Assembly: GCF_018853445.1 (NCBI RefSeq)
Contig: NZ_JABELD010000062.1
Span: forward strand, 1 to 64,000
Length of the DNA: 64,000 nucleotides
Direction: 5' to 3'
Source: Acidithiobacillus concretivorus
GTDB taxonomy: Bacteria; Pseudomonadota; Gammaproteobacteria; Acidithiobacillales; Acidithiobacillaceae
Notes under the pieces: generated by a model
Database searches by the model: none
Told to the model about the DNA's origin: nothing
Seen by the model: the letters and a program-made list of their open reading frames with translations, nothing else
Shown here: one piece after another, positions 49,016 to 56,978 of the stretch
Numbering within the stretch: the stretch's first letter is position 1
Layout of the letters: each line of letters opens with the position of its first letter
Position numbers and translations under genes: made by a program

Positions 49016-49089
49016 GCCGCATGGCTATGAAAGCGGCACACCTATATTTCGGGTAAAATGTTTGGTGGGTGCTGTACAGGGTTAGGTGA

Positions 49090-49103
49090 ACCGTTAATAC
49101 GGT
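49090..49103. promoter_or_regulatory. Perfect 14-base palindrome, possible operator
   Basis: ACCGTTAATACGGT, with 5-base arms ACCGT/ACGGT, lies 37 bases upstream of the UmuD-P460 chimera start. It could be the operator inherited with the umuD part (a LexA-type site in this lineage), but it does not match the E. coli LexA box. Confidence 0.35.
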
Positions 49104-49140
49104 AAAAGTCATTCAAGTTTATTCTCAGAAGAGGATAGCC

Positions 49141-49641
49141 ATGACGCTGGATGCAAGGACTATAGAGAAGCTTGCCAAGGTTGGGCTGACCGTGATGCGG
49201 CGTGATGCGCATGCACCTTCATCCACAGTACCGCTTTTCATTGCCAAGGTCGCCGCAGGCATGCCTTCACTAGCTGATGATTATGTGGAAAAGACACTGG
49301 ATTTGAATGAATACTGCCTGCCCCATAGTGAGGCTTCCTTCTTTTTGAAGGTGTCCGGCAACTCAATGTCGGGCGCGGCTATTCATGATGCACATTATGA
49401 TCCGGTTGATCGTAACTGGATTATGGCTGCCTATGATCCCACCGGAAAAGTCCTGGCTTATGGCAAAGTGGGCAGTTGCATTGCCTGTCATGTGCTGGTC
49501 CGCCACCAGGACCTGGTTTTTGCTCCGCCGCCGACGCAATTGTTGCCGATCACCACTTGGAAGGCGTTTTTCTCCAAGCAGGAAATGAATCCAGCTTACG
49601 TGGCACTGATTCAAAAAAATCCCGGAGCTGTCGTTCAGTAG
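49141..49641 (+). CDS. Chimeric protein: UmuD N-terminal half joined to cytochrome P460-type haem tail
   Basis: 166 residues with GAGGAT before the ATG. Residues 1-82 follow UmuD closely: VPLFIAKVAAGMPSLADDYV holds the self-cleavage region (Ala39-Gly40) and FFLKVSGNSMSGAAI holds the nucleophile Ser75. After about residue 83 the UmuD pattern stops; the lysine half of the S24 peptidase domain is missing. Residues 84-130 instead resemble the end of a cytochrome P460 family protein: RNWIMAAYDPTGKVLAYGKV, then CIACH (haem-binding, Cys113, Cys116, His117) and DLVFAPP. No export signal precedes the haem motif, so haem attachment is unlikely. The frame is open across the junction near 49388. Probably a recombination product; function unknown. 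Confidence 0.8.
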   Translation: MTLDARTIEKLAKVGLTVMRRDAHAPSSTVPLFIAKVAAGMPSLADDYVEKTLDLNEYCLPHSEASFFLKVSGNSMSGAAIHDAHYDPVDRNWIMAAYDPTGKVLAYGKVGSCIACHVLVRHQDLVFAPPPTQLLPITTWKAFFSKQEMNPAYVALIQKNPGAVVQ

Positions 49642-49666
49642 CCTACCCATTAAGGAGGATATTCCC

Positions 49667-49822
49667 ATGCAACGTTTTATTCTGGCCTTTCTGTTTGTGT
49701 CGCTTGGCTGCCTTTTCACCAATATCCAGACTGAAAAGCTCAATGATACTGCGACACTATCAGGCTTACATAATGCAAAGTCAGTGTTTTTGGTGAATAT
49801 GCGTAACCCGGCGGCGGGTTGA
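49667..49822 (+). pseudogene. Truncated secreted protein, possibly DsrE-like, 5' fragment
   Basis: 51 codons from ATG 49667, preceded by a near-perfect AAGGAGG at 49652-49657. It has a signal-peptide-like start MQRFILAFLFVSLGCLF and then TLSGLHNAKSVFLVNMRNP, which resembles the first beta-strand region of DsrE-like periplasmic proteins. The sequence then runs into GC-rich DNA that on the other strand belongs to an hsdR fragment, and stops at 49820-49822. A good ribosome site with a short, abruptly ended frame indicates a gene cut by recombination. The identification as DsrE-like is tentative. Confidence 0.5.
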
Positions 49823-49832
49823 ATTTCCGCAG

Positions 49833-50012
49833 CTAGGCATCGAGCAGGTCGTCGAAGAAGAGCGAGCGGTTCTTGGTGCGGTCGGCGGGCGGTACCTCCA
49901 GATCAAAGCCGCGCCGCTGCTCGGCTTCCTCGCGGGACACAAGCGTCCAGCCGATGGCCTCGGCGTAGCCGAGGATGCGCGCCTGGACTGTTTTGTGTTC
50001 GCCCAGTTTCAT
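49833..50012 (-). pseudogene. hsdR: Type I restriction endonuclease subunit (hsdR), 5' fragment
   Basis: 59 codons beginning MKLGEHKTVQARILGYAEA and reaching RTKNRSLFFDDLLDA, the N-terminus of a group of HsdR proteins. A TAG then interrupts the frame, but the next codons still read LRKFNP, close to the KVREFNP expected in the intact protein, before homology ends near 49800. So the fragment holds both an in-frame stop and a deletion of nearly the whole gene. It starts 10 bases after the hipA stop on the same strand, which suggests that hipBA once lay inside a type I restriction-modification operon. Confidence 0.75.
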
Positions 50013-50022
50013 GGATAGGGCC

Positions 50023-51330
50023 TCATAAATAGGGCTTCAGATTCAACGTGCGCTGGATTTTTTCGCGCACGCCATCAGGCACGCCGGCCTTTTCTGCAAA
50101 CGACCCCCATTTCGATACCGTCGCCTGCACCTCGGCAACGATTTTCGCAGCGCGCCCCCGTTTCATCGAAGCGGTCTTTGCGCAGGCGTTGAAGTCCTCC
50201 AGCGTGAAATGGTCGCGTTTTCCATTCATCGTCATCTGATGGCTTGCCGTCCACGCACCCGCAGGATTAAAGCTGTAGGTCATATCAAAGGCCGGCGACA
50301 GCGACCACTCACCGGCCTTGTTCATCAGGAAGGCAATATTCTTCACGTGGTCATCCTGATTGCGGGCCACGATGTTGAATAGCATGCGCCGAAACAGTTG
50401 CTCGATGGCCTGCATCGGCAACTGCAGTTGCCGCATCACCAACAACGCCTGCTCGTAGCTGTAGGCACCCGCCATATTGAAATCGTAGTGCGCCAAGGCA
50501 CAGAGCGACTGCATGTGAAGTTTCTCGCCGGCAGCCAAACGATCAAAGCGACGCGTCATGAAATGCGACCGGCCATTCTCCTTGAACAGCCGGCATTCAC
50601 TGATATCGATGCCGCATTCAAGCGCCATCAGGTAATACGCATACTCAATCACCCCGTAGCCTTGCGGGTCTTCCAGTTCCTTGTCCTTGTTGCCACTGAC
50701 ACCATCAAATTTCAGCAGCCAGTATTCAAATCCCTTGCCGGCCTTGACCTGGCCCGAGCGCACTTCATTGGTTTTCGGGTTCCATGCGATGACCGCCTTC
50801 GCCCTCGCGCCACCGGCGGATGTGCCCACGCACAGAATATCCCTCAGCGTATCTCCCCTGTCTGTAGCCGCAAAAGACGCCTGCAGATTGTTCCGGTGGG
50901 TCAACACCTCCGATGCCAGATCAACCAGCTGACTGACTTCAATGTGTGTTGTCTGCTTTGCTCTGGGGCCGGTGACGGGAGCAAATTCCAGCGCACCCAT
51001 GCCGCGTTCACCGGTATAGCAAAGCCGCTCAACCGCGTTGAAGGAATTCGGTTGCCGCCCCTGCGATGCCAGCCAGGCATCAATCAGCGCGTTGCCGAAT
51101 TTATCCGGCAGCGAGTCGGCCAGCAGGCCGGGTAGCCCGAAAAAAGTTGGGCGTGCAAGCTCGGGGAAGCGGTACACGCGCCGGGAAAGCGGCATCACCA
51201 TCGGCGCGACCTGAATGCCGCTCTGCGCGAATGCCGCATCGTATTCAAAGCTGGCGACTTCCTGCCCATCCTGCAGCGAGACCGCGCCGATGGTCTTACC
51301 CCACAGCCTGACTTCGGCAAGCGTGCTCAC
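50023..51330 (-). CDS. hipA: HipA-family serine/threonine kinase toxin
   Basis: 435 residues from GTG 51330, overlapping the hipB stop as GTGA. N-terminal HipA domain (VRLWGKTIGAVSLQDGQE; LPGLLADSLPDKFGNALIDA), ATP-binding loop VGTSAGGARAKAVIAW, catalytic segment ARNQDDHVKNIAFLMN and metal-binding aspartate in LSPAFDMTYS. It is full length with all kinase motifs, so it is probably functional. In E. coli HipA phosphorylates glutamyl-tRNA synthetase and causes persistence; the target here is unknown. Paired with HipB directly upstream. Confidence 0.95.
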   Translation of the reverse strand: MSTLAEVRLWGKTIGAVSLQDGQEVASFEYDAAFAQSGIQVAPMVMPLSRRVYRFPELARPTFFGLPGLLADSLPDKFGNALIDAWLASQGRQPNSFNAVERLCYTGERGMGALEFAPVTGPRAKQTTHIEVSQLVDLASEVLTHRNNLQASFAATDRGDTLRDILCVGTSAGGARAKAVIAWNPKTNEVRSGQVKAGKGFEYWLLKFDGVSGNKDKELEDPQGYGVIEYAYYLMALECGIDISECRLFKENGRSHFMTRRFDRLAAGEKLHMQSLCALAHYDFNMAGAYSYEQALLVMRQLQLPMQAIEQLFRRMLFNIVARNQDDHVKNIAFLMNKAGEWSLSPAFDMTYSFNPAGAWTASHQMTMNGKRDHFTLEDFNACAKTASMKRGRAAKIVAEVQATVSKWGSFAEKAGVPDGVREKIQRTLNLKPYL

Positions 51331-51677
51331 GGCTTCTCATCCCAGCGCCATGGTTTGCCGGTCGCCTTTGCGGCACGTTGGCCCGACGCCCGTTGCCGGA
51401 CCTTGCCCTTGCGCTTCAACAAATCCATCGGTCTGGGCCCGGACTCCGGTATCAGGCTATCCAGCCCGGATGCGGCATCCAGCACCCGCAGCACACGAAC
51501 CAGAGTGGCCAACTGTGAGGTTTGCCCAGCCTCCATGCGCTCGAGGGTGCGCTTGGCGATACCCGCCTGTTCAGCCACCGCTGCCTGGGTCAACTGCAAT
51601 TCAACCCGACGGCTGGCAATCCGTGCGCCCAGTTCGGCCAGCACGGCATCATCGGTGTGTAGACCAGTGATTTTCAT
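51327..51677 (-). CDS. hipB: HipB-type antitoxin, helix-turn-helix regulator
   Basis: 116 residues. An HTH_3 domain at about 12-65 (LGARIASRRVELQLTQAAVA, GIAKRTLERMEAGQ) is followed by a basic C-terminal tail (LLKRKGKVRQRASGQRAAK) that is longer than in E. coli HipB. It should neutralise HipA and repress its own promoter. Four operator-like sites surround the predicted promoter upstream; the nearest ends 3 bases before the start codon, where no clear ribosome site is seen. Confidence 0.92.
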   Translation of the reverse strand: MKITGLHTDDAVLAELGARIASRRVELQLTQAAVAEQAGIAKRTLERMEAGQTSQLATLVRVLRVLDAASGLDSLIPESGPRPMDLLKRKGKVRQRASGQRAAKATGKPWRWDEKP

Positions 51678-51679
51678 AG

Positions 51680-51823
51680 TCGTAATATATTGCGAATATT
51701 CCGGTTGAACCGCTGTATATCGTCAGTCGTTGCGATATATATAGATCAATAAACTACTTTAGTCAATTCGCAATAAATAGCGAGATAGTGATTTTATTAG
51801 TTCTTAGTCGCAACATATGGGGC
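51680..51823. promoter_or_regulatory. Array of four HipB operator-like sites
   Basis: Sites of the form TCGCAA-N4-TTGCGA begin at 51680 (TCGTAA/TTGCGA), 51720 (TCGTCA/TTGCGA), 51768 (TCGCAA/TAGCGA) and 51808 (TCGCAA with a poor second half). Spacings are 40, 48 and 40 bases, and the whole array is exactly symmetrical about 51751.5, the centre of the predicted promoter. This is the expected layout for cooperative autoregulation of hipBA. No gene is seen in the 262 bases between hipB and tRNA-Arg. Confidence 0.65.
51738..51766 (-). promoter_or_regulatory. Predicted hipBA promoter
   Basis: On the minus strand, TTGACT (51761-51766) and TATATA (51738-51743) with a 17-base spacer. It lies exactly between the second and third operator-like sites. 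The leader to hipB would be about 54 bases. Confidence 0.6.
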
Positions 51824-51903
51824 GGTAAATACCTGATGCTGACAGATGGCAAACGAATGACGCTGATTAACAATTACGCTGCAAACTCAATTAGGCAAAG
51901 AAA

Positions 51904-51931
51904 AAGGGTTTAGACCTAAGTCTAAACCCTT
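51904..51931 (-). terminator. Rho-independent terminator of tRNA-Arg
   Basis: A perfect 12-base stem (51904-51915 with 51920-51931) and a CTAA loop. On the minus strand the run TTTTTCTTT follows. It lies 8 bases after the tRNA-Arg 3' end. Confidence 0.9.
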
Positions 51932-51939
51932 GATTTTAT

Positions 51940-52016
51940 TGGTGCGCTCGGAGAGAGTCGAACTCCCGACCTACTGGTTCGTAGCCAGTTGCTCTATCCA
52001 GCTGAGCTACGAGCGC
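51940..52016 (-). tRNA. tRNA-Arg (ACG)
   Basis: 77 bases with encoded CCA. The acceptor arm GCGCTCG/CGAGCGC is perfect and the anticodon loop CTACGAA gives ACG (read as ICG). It has its own promoter and terminator and marks the right side of the island. Confidence 0.97.
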
Positions 52017-52027
52017 AACGAGGGCGT

Positions 52028-52056
52028 AATATAGCGACTGCACTGGCCGGGGTCAA
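52028..52056 (-). promoter_or_regulatory. Predicted sigma-70 promoter of tRNA-Arg
   Basis: On the minus strand, TTGACC (52051-52056) and TATATT (52028-52033) are 17 bases apart, with the tRNA starting 11 bases after the -10 element. Confidence 0.65.
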
Positions 52057-52085
52057 TATGTTGCGCCAGCAGCCGCCACAAATGC

Positions 52086-52826
52086 TCAGGGATTTCCCGA
52101 ATTGTCTCCAGATGCCCCTCCGGCTTTTTCTTTGGCCATTTCCGCCTTCAGACGGGCGAGATCATCATCGATGCCGCTACTGGCGCGCACTTTATCCAGT
52201 TCCTTATCGGTTTGACTGCGGGTATCGAGGGGATCACTGAGGACACCCGACTCAATCAGGCCATCCATGGCAGTCGCCTTGGACTCCATTTGGGCGGTGC
52301 GGTCCTGGGCGCGACGCATGGCTTCACCGGCGTCATCCATACCCTTGCCGATACCACTTAATGATTCTCCAGCCTGGACCTCAGCCTTGGCCGCCATCAT
52401 TTCGCTTTTGGTCACTTCTTTCTGGGTACGGAACTGTTCGATATGATCCTGCAATTTCTGCTCATAATCCTGCAGTTTCTGAGACTGAGCCGCTACTGCA
52501 TCATGCGCATCCTTGAGGCTGGCCAGTTTTTGCAATTCGGACTGCTTTTCGGCCAATTCGGCACGGGCCAGGTCTTCACGGTTGGCACCCAGAGCCATCT
52601 TGGCATCTGCATCGGCCTTGTCAGCGGCTTTTTGAGCTTGTGCCATCTGACTTTCCAGCGAGACTTTTTCGGTGACCACATCGGCCAAGTGGCGCTTGGT
52701 TTCCTGCAGGTTAGTGATCATTTTTTCATACGATAAATCCAGAGTTTCAGCAGGATCTTCCGCATTATTCAGAAAATGATTGACCTTGCCCTGCAATATT
52801 TCTGAGGCATGCTTAAATAATGACAT
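52086..52826 (-). CDS. pspA: PspA/IM30-family membrane-stress protein
   Basis: 246 residues, nearly all predicted coiled coil with heptad-like Leu/Ala spacing from about 25 to 190 (LDLSYEKMITNLQETKRHLA; EDLARAELAEKQSELQKL). This is the ESCRT-III-like PspA/Vipp1 fold that coats and repairs the inner membrane. The start MSLFKHASEILQGKVNHFL forms the membrane-binding amphipathic helix. The C-terminus is acidic and glycine-rich. AAGGAG precedes the ATG. It is the last gene of a four-gene module with two YbjQ-domain proteins; no pspF, pspB or pspC is present, so control differs from the enteric system. Confidence 0.9.
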   Translation of the reverse strand: MSLFKHASEILQGKVNHFLNNAEDPAETLDLSYEKMITNLQETKRHLADVVTEKVSLESQMAQAQKAADKADADAKMALGANREDLARAELAEKQSELQKLASLKDAHDAVAAQSQKLQDYEQKLQDHIEQFRTQKEVTKSEMMAAKAEVQAGESLSGIGKGMDDAGEAMRRAQDRTAQMESKATAMDGLIESGVLSDPLDTRSQTDKELDKVRASSGIDDDLARLKAEMAKEKAGGASGDNSGNP

Positions 52827-52856
52827 TGAATATTCTCCTTGCGAATGACTCGCGCT

Positions 52857-53681
52857 TTAATCGTTGACCGGAATAACCAGTTGCGGGCTCAGGCCATCAA
52901 CCAGAGCATCGGCATTTTCCATGGCTTTCACGGCGGTACCGACGGCAAAAAATTCGATAATATGGGGTTTCCAGTTGTGACTGCCTTCATGAAGCTGAAC
53001 ACCGGTAATGCCGTCCGCCTGGGCTTCCTGCGCTTCATGTTGCATACGTTCCATGGCGAGTTCCCGGGCGTCATACATGGCTTGGGTAAATTGTTCCATT
53101 TCCGTATTGCGACCCACATTTCCCATAGATTTCAGCAGCCCTTGATGCGCCACATGATACACACAGGAACCCATGACCATTTCCATGGGGCGGTAACCCG
53201 CCTGCAACAACATCCAGAAGTCCTGACCACTCAGATCACTGGTAAAGGGCTTGCCGCCCACCCCCTTAAAGCCTGACGCACCACTGCGGTGGGCGATGGC
53301 CGTACCAATCGCCATAAATTCGAGAATGTCCTGATCCCATTCCATACGCTTCACTTCCAGACGCACACCCACAATACCGTCGGCCTGCAGTAAAATGGAT
53401 TCTTGCTCCATACGACTGATAGCCAGCTCTCGGGCCTGATACATGGCCTGGGAGAGCACATCCATTTCCATGTTTTGATTCCAGTTTCCATACTGGATAC
53501 CCATGTGATAAATACACGAGCCAACCACCAGGCCCAAGGGCTCAAAATTGGCCTTGCGGACCATCACAAATTCGTTGACAGACAAATCTGAAGTAAATAT
53601 ACCTTCGTGACTGCCCTGCGAACGCAGTCCTTTCAGACGTTCTACAGCATGGGGAGCGAGATGTTCTGTACTATCGGTCAT
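52857..53681 (-). CDS. Tandem YbjQ/UPF0145-like two-domain protein
   Basis: 274 residues containing an internal duplication. Copy 1 (about 35-130) has [35 protein letters not shown] and a FMAIGTAI end; copy 2 (about 150-253) has [34 protein letters not shown] and FFAVGTAV. Both keep the GSCxYH motif and the QAxGIxGV strand typical of YbjQ-like proteins, often labelled heavy-metal-binding without biochemical proof. No signal or membrane segment, so cytoplasmic. Its start overlaps the previous gene's stop in ATGA; pspA follows 30 bases later. I infer a partner of PspA; the function is unknown. Confidence 0.8.
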   Translation of the reverse strand: MTDSTEHLAPHAVERLKGLRSQGSHEGIFTSDLSVNEFVMVRKANFEPLGLVVGSCIYHMGIQYGNWNQNMEMDVLSQAMYQARELAISRMEQESILLQADGIVGVRLEVKRMEWDQDILEFMAIGTAIAHRSGASGFKGVGGKPFTSDLSGQDFWMLLQAGYRPMEMVMGSCVYHVAHQGLLKSMGNVGRNTEMEQFTQAMYDARELAMERMQHEAQEAQADGITGVQLHEGSHNWKPHIIEFFAVGTAVKAMENADALVDGLSPQLVIPVND

Positions 53682-54655
53682 ATCAAATCCTTTTTGGAGT
53701 CAGTAGCACTGGTCAGTGGGTGATCAGCCAGTGATATCATGGCAAGCAGTTCGTGTTGCGGTGGGTTTTTTGGCAGATAACTGATGGCGGTACCAATACT
53801 GATGTGGCGACAAAGAAAACGTTCGGGGTTGTCCTGATCGGCGGGTACCCGAAACATTTGGGTATAACTGGTGTGTCCAAGCACTCCAGCGGCCATCTTG
53901 CGGCCATCTTCGCGCAAATCATAAAGCGCCCGACGCCGGACATTTTCCTGAAAAGTAGAAAGGTCGGTAATTTCCATGTTCCAGTAACGTGCCGCAAAAG
54001 GTGCCTGCTGGGAAGCCTGATCAGCGACAGTACCCATCCAGGGCATGTACCAGTCAAAATTGGCTCCAATGGCAATACCCACAGGAACCACACCATCTTC
54101 CAGTAAACGGACAAATTCCAGGGCCGACACCGTGGCAATAACGGGCACAGCAGCAGGGGGAATTCCGGTTAGCAGGATAGCGGTGCCGGTCACCCCATAA
54201 TCCATATCCTCGCCTTCTCCATGCCGCACTTTCATACGCACATCGACAATGGCATTTGCTCCCAGAGCGATGGCTTCCAGGCGCATACGTTCTACTGCCG
54301 TGTGCCAGCCATCGTAGTGTCCCTGGGTCCAGGAATAGCCAAAGTGATACCAACAGTTTCCGGTTACCATTCCGATGGGCTGAACCCCGTGACTACGCTG
54401 CAAAAGAAGTTCTGCGGCAGTGGCCGTACTGATCCAGGGAAGATGACCCTGACTGGTCGCAAACATGCGATTTTGGACAAAATTGGGCAGGCGGCGTTGC
54501 TGCAAGGCCTGTTCCCATTCAGAATAACGCTGCATTTCCTCAGGGGTTTGTGAACGGACGCCCTGACTCACGTTATGACTTAGATTATCGGCCGCGCGCT
54601 GGGCATCCTGGGCGACTTCCTCAATTCCGTGTTTAATCTTGTCCCAAATGGACAT
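53678..54655 (-). CDS. YbjQ/UPF0145-like two-domain protein, longer paralogue
   Basis: 325 residues with GGAGG upstream of the ATG. A helical N-terminus ([20 protein letters not shown]) precedes two YbjQ-like units. The first (about 75-170) has [34 protein letters not shown] and GVTGTAI. The second (about 185-310) has [35 protein letters not shown] and HISIGTAIS, and has lost the cysteine and YH of the motif. It is clearly related to the 274-residue neighbour, so the two genes arose by duplication of a two-domain ancestor. Coupled to that gene by ATGA. Confidence 0.78.
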   Translation of the reverse strand: MSIWDKIKHGIEEVAQDAQRAADNLSHNVSQGVRSQTPEEMQRYSEWEQALQQRRLPNFVQNRMFATSQGHLPWISTATAAELLLQRSHGVQPIGMVTGNCWYHFGYSWTQGHYDGWHTAVERMRLEAIALGANAIVDVRMKVRHGEGEDMDYGVTGTAILLTGIPPAAVPVIATVSALEFVRLLEDGVVPVGIAIGANFDWYMPWMGTVADQASQQAPFAARYWNMEITDLSTFQENVRRRALYDLREDGRKMAAGVLGHTSYTQMFRVPADQDNPERFLCRHISIGTAISYLPKNPPQHELLAMISLADHPLTSATDSKKDLI

Positions 54656-54670
54656 AGTACCTCCTTGCCG

Positions 54671-55051
54671 TTACCCCATGAGAAAATCGTGCAATGTATT
54701 GCTGGCTCCCTGCATTTCCCCAGACAAATCACCGAGGTCTTTCACCAGGCTTTCCAGCCAGGTGGCGAGTGGTAAATCCTCGTGTTTTAGCACCACACCC
54801 CGGACGGTTTTGGCGCGAACCGTGCTGATATGCGCACCCTCATGAGTCAGTAAATAATCGTTATTGTTGGTGTGAACAGTAATGGCATGGACATGGCTGG
54901 TTTTGGCAAAAAAACCGTCTTTTTTTCTTTCTACTTCAACCAGGCCGGGCATATCTCCCTCCAGCCTTGCCGCCAATCCTTCAACAAAAGCCTTCATGTC
55001 ACCTTGCGCGCGCCTGATCCAGGCGGTACTTTGGTCAAAATCTGTGCTCAT
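54671..55051 (-). CDS. Conserved small protein of the PspA-YbjQ module, function unknown
   Basis: 126 residues with GGGAGG upstream. No signal or membrane segment. The central part alternates strands (LVEVERKKDGFFAKTSHVHA; DYLLTHEGAHISTVRAKTV) and the end is an amphipathic helix preceded by VLKHEDLPLATWLESLVKDL. I recall similar small proteins beside YbjQ-like genes in actinobacteria, but cannot confirm that here. It is the first gene of the module, 15 bases before the next gene. About 90 bases upstream lie between it and the ABC exporter stop, with no promoter I can assign with confidence. Confidence 0.75.
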   Translation of the reverse strand: MSTDFDQSTAWIRRAQGDMKAFVEGLAARLEGDMPGLVEVERKKDGFFAKTSHVHAITVHTNNNDYLLTHEGAHISTVRAKTVRGVVLKHEDLPLATWLESLVKDLGDLSGEMQGASNTLHDFLMG

Positions 55052-55145
55052 AGAGGGCCTCCCACCCTTTTATCGGTCACATTTGGTATTCAAAAATAAC
55101 TACCCAAGTTCAGACCGCCAGCTTTGACTATAGTTCTGTTTTTCT

Positions 55146-56978
55146 TTAGGCGCGTATTTTTTCTATGGCAGACAATTCCGGAGATTGTTCGTGCAGGCGC
55201 TGCAATTCCGCAAATTGTCGGTAAGTGGGGCAACTTTTCAGCAGCGCTTCATGACTGCCAATAGCAATGAGTCGGCCCTGATCAAGCACGGCAATGCGCG
55301 CGGCATGAACAATAGTGGCCAAACGATGCGCCGCCACCAGGGTGGTCCGCTGGGCAGTCAAATTAGCCAGTGCTTCCTGAATGAGCCGCTCATTTTCTGC
55401 ATCCAGGGCGCTGGTGGCCTCATCCAGAATCAGCACACGAGGGTTTCTTAGAATGGCTCGGGCAATGGCAATGCGTTGGCGTTGTCCTCCGGATAAGGTT
55501 ACGCCTTTTTCCCCAACATGGGTTTTCAGTTTGTCTTCCAGTCGGTCAGAAAATTCATCCACCCGAGCAGCCTGAACAGCAGCCAGTAAAGCTGCCTCAT
55601 TGGCATCAGGACGCGCCATCAAAATGTTATCTGCAATACTCATGGAAAAAATGACAGGATGTTGAGGAACTACCGCCAGTTGCTGGCGCAAGCTACGCAA
55701 GGGCATGGCATCAATGGCCGTTCCATCCAGCAAGATTTGCCCTTCGCTGGGTTGATAATGGCGCATCAGCAGGGAAAATACGGTGCTTTTACCGGCCCCG
55801 GAAGCACCTACAAAAGCCACGGTTTCTCCAGGTTCAATATTCAGGGAAATATTTTCAATAGCGGGCACATCCGGCCGCGAAGGATACCGAAAGGCGACAC
55901 GCTCCAGGGTTAATCGTGCCGGATTTCTGACAGAGAACTCAGAGGGTTCCGGAACCTTGCCGACTTCGCCTGGTAAAGCCGGGACACTGTGTTCTGGCCG
56001 TTCATCCAGAAGCGCCAGCAAGCGTTCGGTGGCACCCGCCAAACGCGACATGCTGCCCCATAACTCCCCCAACGAGGCTAAAGACGTGGCAGCCATCAGG
56101 GCATAAAGCAGAAATGCCGCCAGTACGCCCATGCCTACCTGTTTCTCAAGAACCGCCAGACCACCCAGATAAAGCATGGCACTGAGTGCCAGAAAAACCA
56201 GGCTTCCCGTCAGAAAGGTGGACCAGGATTGGACTTTAACCCGCGACCAGACTTGCCCCAGCAACAGATGAATATCCTGGCGATACCGGGTTTCGGTCTG
56301 GGGTTCGAGGGTAAGCGCCTGAATAACCCGAATGCCATTGATGGATTCTTCGGTGTGCGCACTGAGATCGGCGAGATAATCCTGTTCCTTGCGGCTGTAT
56401 CCGCGCTGCAGGCGTCCTGAGCGGATATTGACAAACACCAGCAACGGCAACACCAATATTCCCGGGATCAGTAACTGAGGCATGGTTACCAGCATCAACA
56501 CCAGCGCGCCGACCAGGGTGATTCCGCTTTGCAGACTGCGCCCGAGCACGCCCGTCAAACCAAAACGTAAAATGGTCACATCACTGCTCAGACGCGAAAT
56601 GACTTCACCGGTCCGGAACGTTTCATAAAAAATGGCGGGAAGATGCAGAGCATGACTGAACACGGCACTGCGCAAATCGGCGACAACCCCCTGCCCCAGC
56701 CAGGTTGCCAGACCATCTCGCAGCCCGCGCATGGCGACCGTAAACATCCCTAATATGAACAGCGCAATGCTGATCCAAAGTAATGCCTTGTAACTGTGGA
56801 ACCCCTTGTCGAGAATAAATCGTGCGCCTTGGGGCAAAACCAAGGAAGCAGCAGCGCTGAAGAGCATGGCCAGCAAATAGGCGAGCAGCAGCCCCAGCCG
56901 GGAGCGTAAAAAGGGCTTGAGTTTCCATAACACCCAGAGGTTTTTATTGGCCGGACGTTGCCAGGGATTTTGCGCCAC
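55146..56978 (-). CDS. ABC exporter half-transporter, MsbA/LmrA type
   Basis: 610 residues from GTG 56978 with AAGGTG upstream. A six-helix transmembrane domain (about 20-310; LLLAYLLAMLFSAAASLVL) is fused to an ATPase domain with Walker A VGASGAGKSTVFSLL, signature LSGGQRQRIAIARAI, Walker B VLILDEATSALD and the H-loop in LVAAHRLATIV. It exports lipids or hydrophobic compounds as a homodimer. The close match to the MsbA/AbcA family does not fix the substrate. It is upstream of the PspA-YbjQ module on the same strand with a 94-base gap, and is divergent from the mutarotase gene. Confidence 0.9.
   Translation of the reverse strand: MAQNPWQRPANKNLWVLWKLKPFLRSRLGLLLAYLLAMLFSAAASLVLPQGARFILDKGFHSYKALLWISIALFILGMFTVAMRGLRDGLATWLGQGVVADLRSAVFSHALHLPAIFYETFRTGEVISRLSSDVTILRFGLTGVLGRSLQSGITLVGALVLMLVTMPQLLIPGILVLPLLVFVNIRSGRLQRGYSRKEQDYLADLSAHTEESINGIRVIQALTLEPQTETRYRQDIHLLLGQVWSRVKVQSWSTFLTGSLVFLALSAMLYLGGLAVLEKQVGMGVLAAFLLYALMAATSLASLGELWGSMSRLAGATERLLALLDERPEHSVPALPGEVGKVPEPSEFSVRNPARLTLERVAFRYPSRPDVPAIENISLNIEPGETVAFVGASGAGKSTVFSLLMRHYQPSEGQILLDGTAIDAMPLRSLRQQLAVVPQHPVIFSMSIADNILMARPDANEAALLAAVQAARVDEFSDRLEDKLKTHVGEKGVTLSGGQRQRIAIARAILRNPRVLILDEATSALDAENERLIQEALANLTAQRTTLVAAHRLATIVHAARIAVLDQGRLIAIGSHEALLKSCPTYRQFAELQRLHEQSPELSAIEKIRA

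Larger units (their letters stand above)
47898..51900. mobile_element. Remnant integrated element / genomic island at tRNA-Thr
   Basis: The stretch from the tRNA-Thr 3' end to just before tRNA-Arg holds only accessory or broken genes: a tyrosine integrase, a UmuD-cytochrome P460 chimera, a truncated secreted protein, an hsdR fragment and a hipBA module. I searched for a second copy of the tRNA 3' end and found none, so the right boundary is approximate and the element is probably decayed. The order tRNA, integrase and patchwork cargo is the usual form of such islands. Confidence 0.6.

Noticed and set aside
49072-49079. CTGTACAG before the UmuD chimera as a LexA box
   Set aside because: The LexA consensus needs eight bases between CTGT and ACAG; here there are none.
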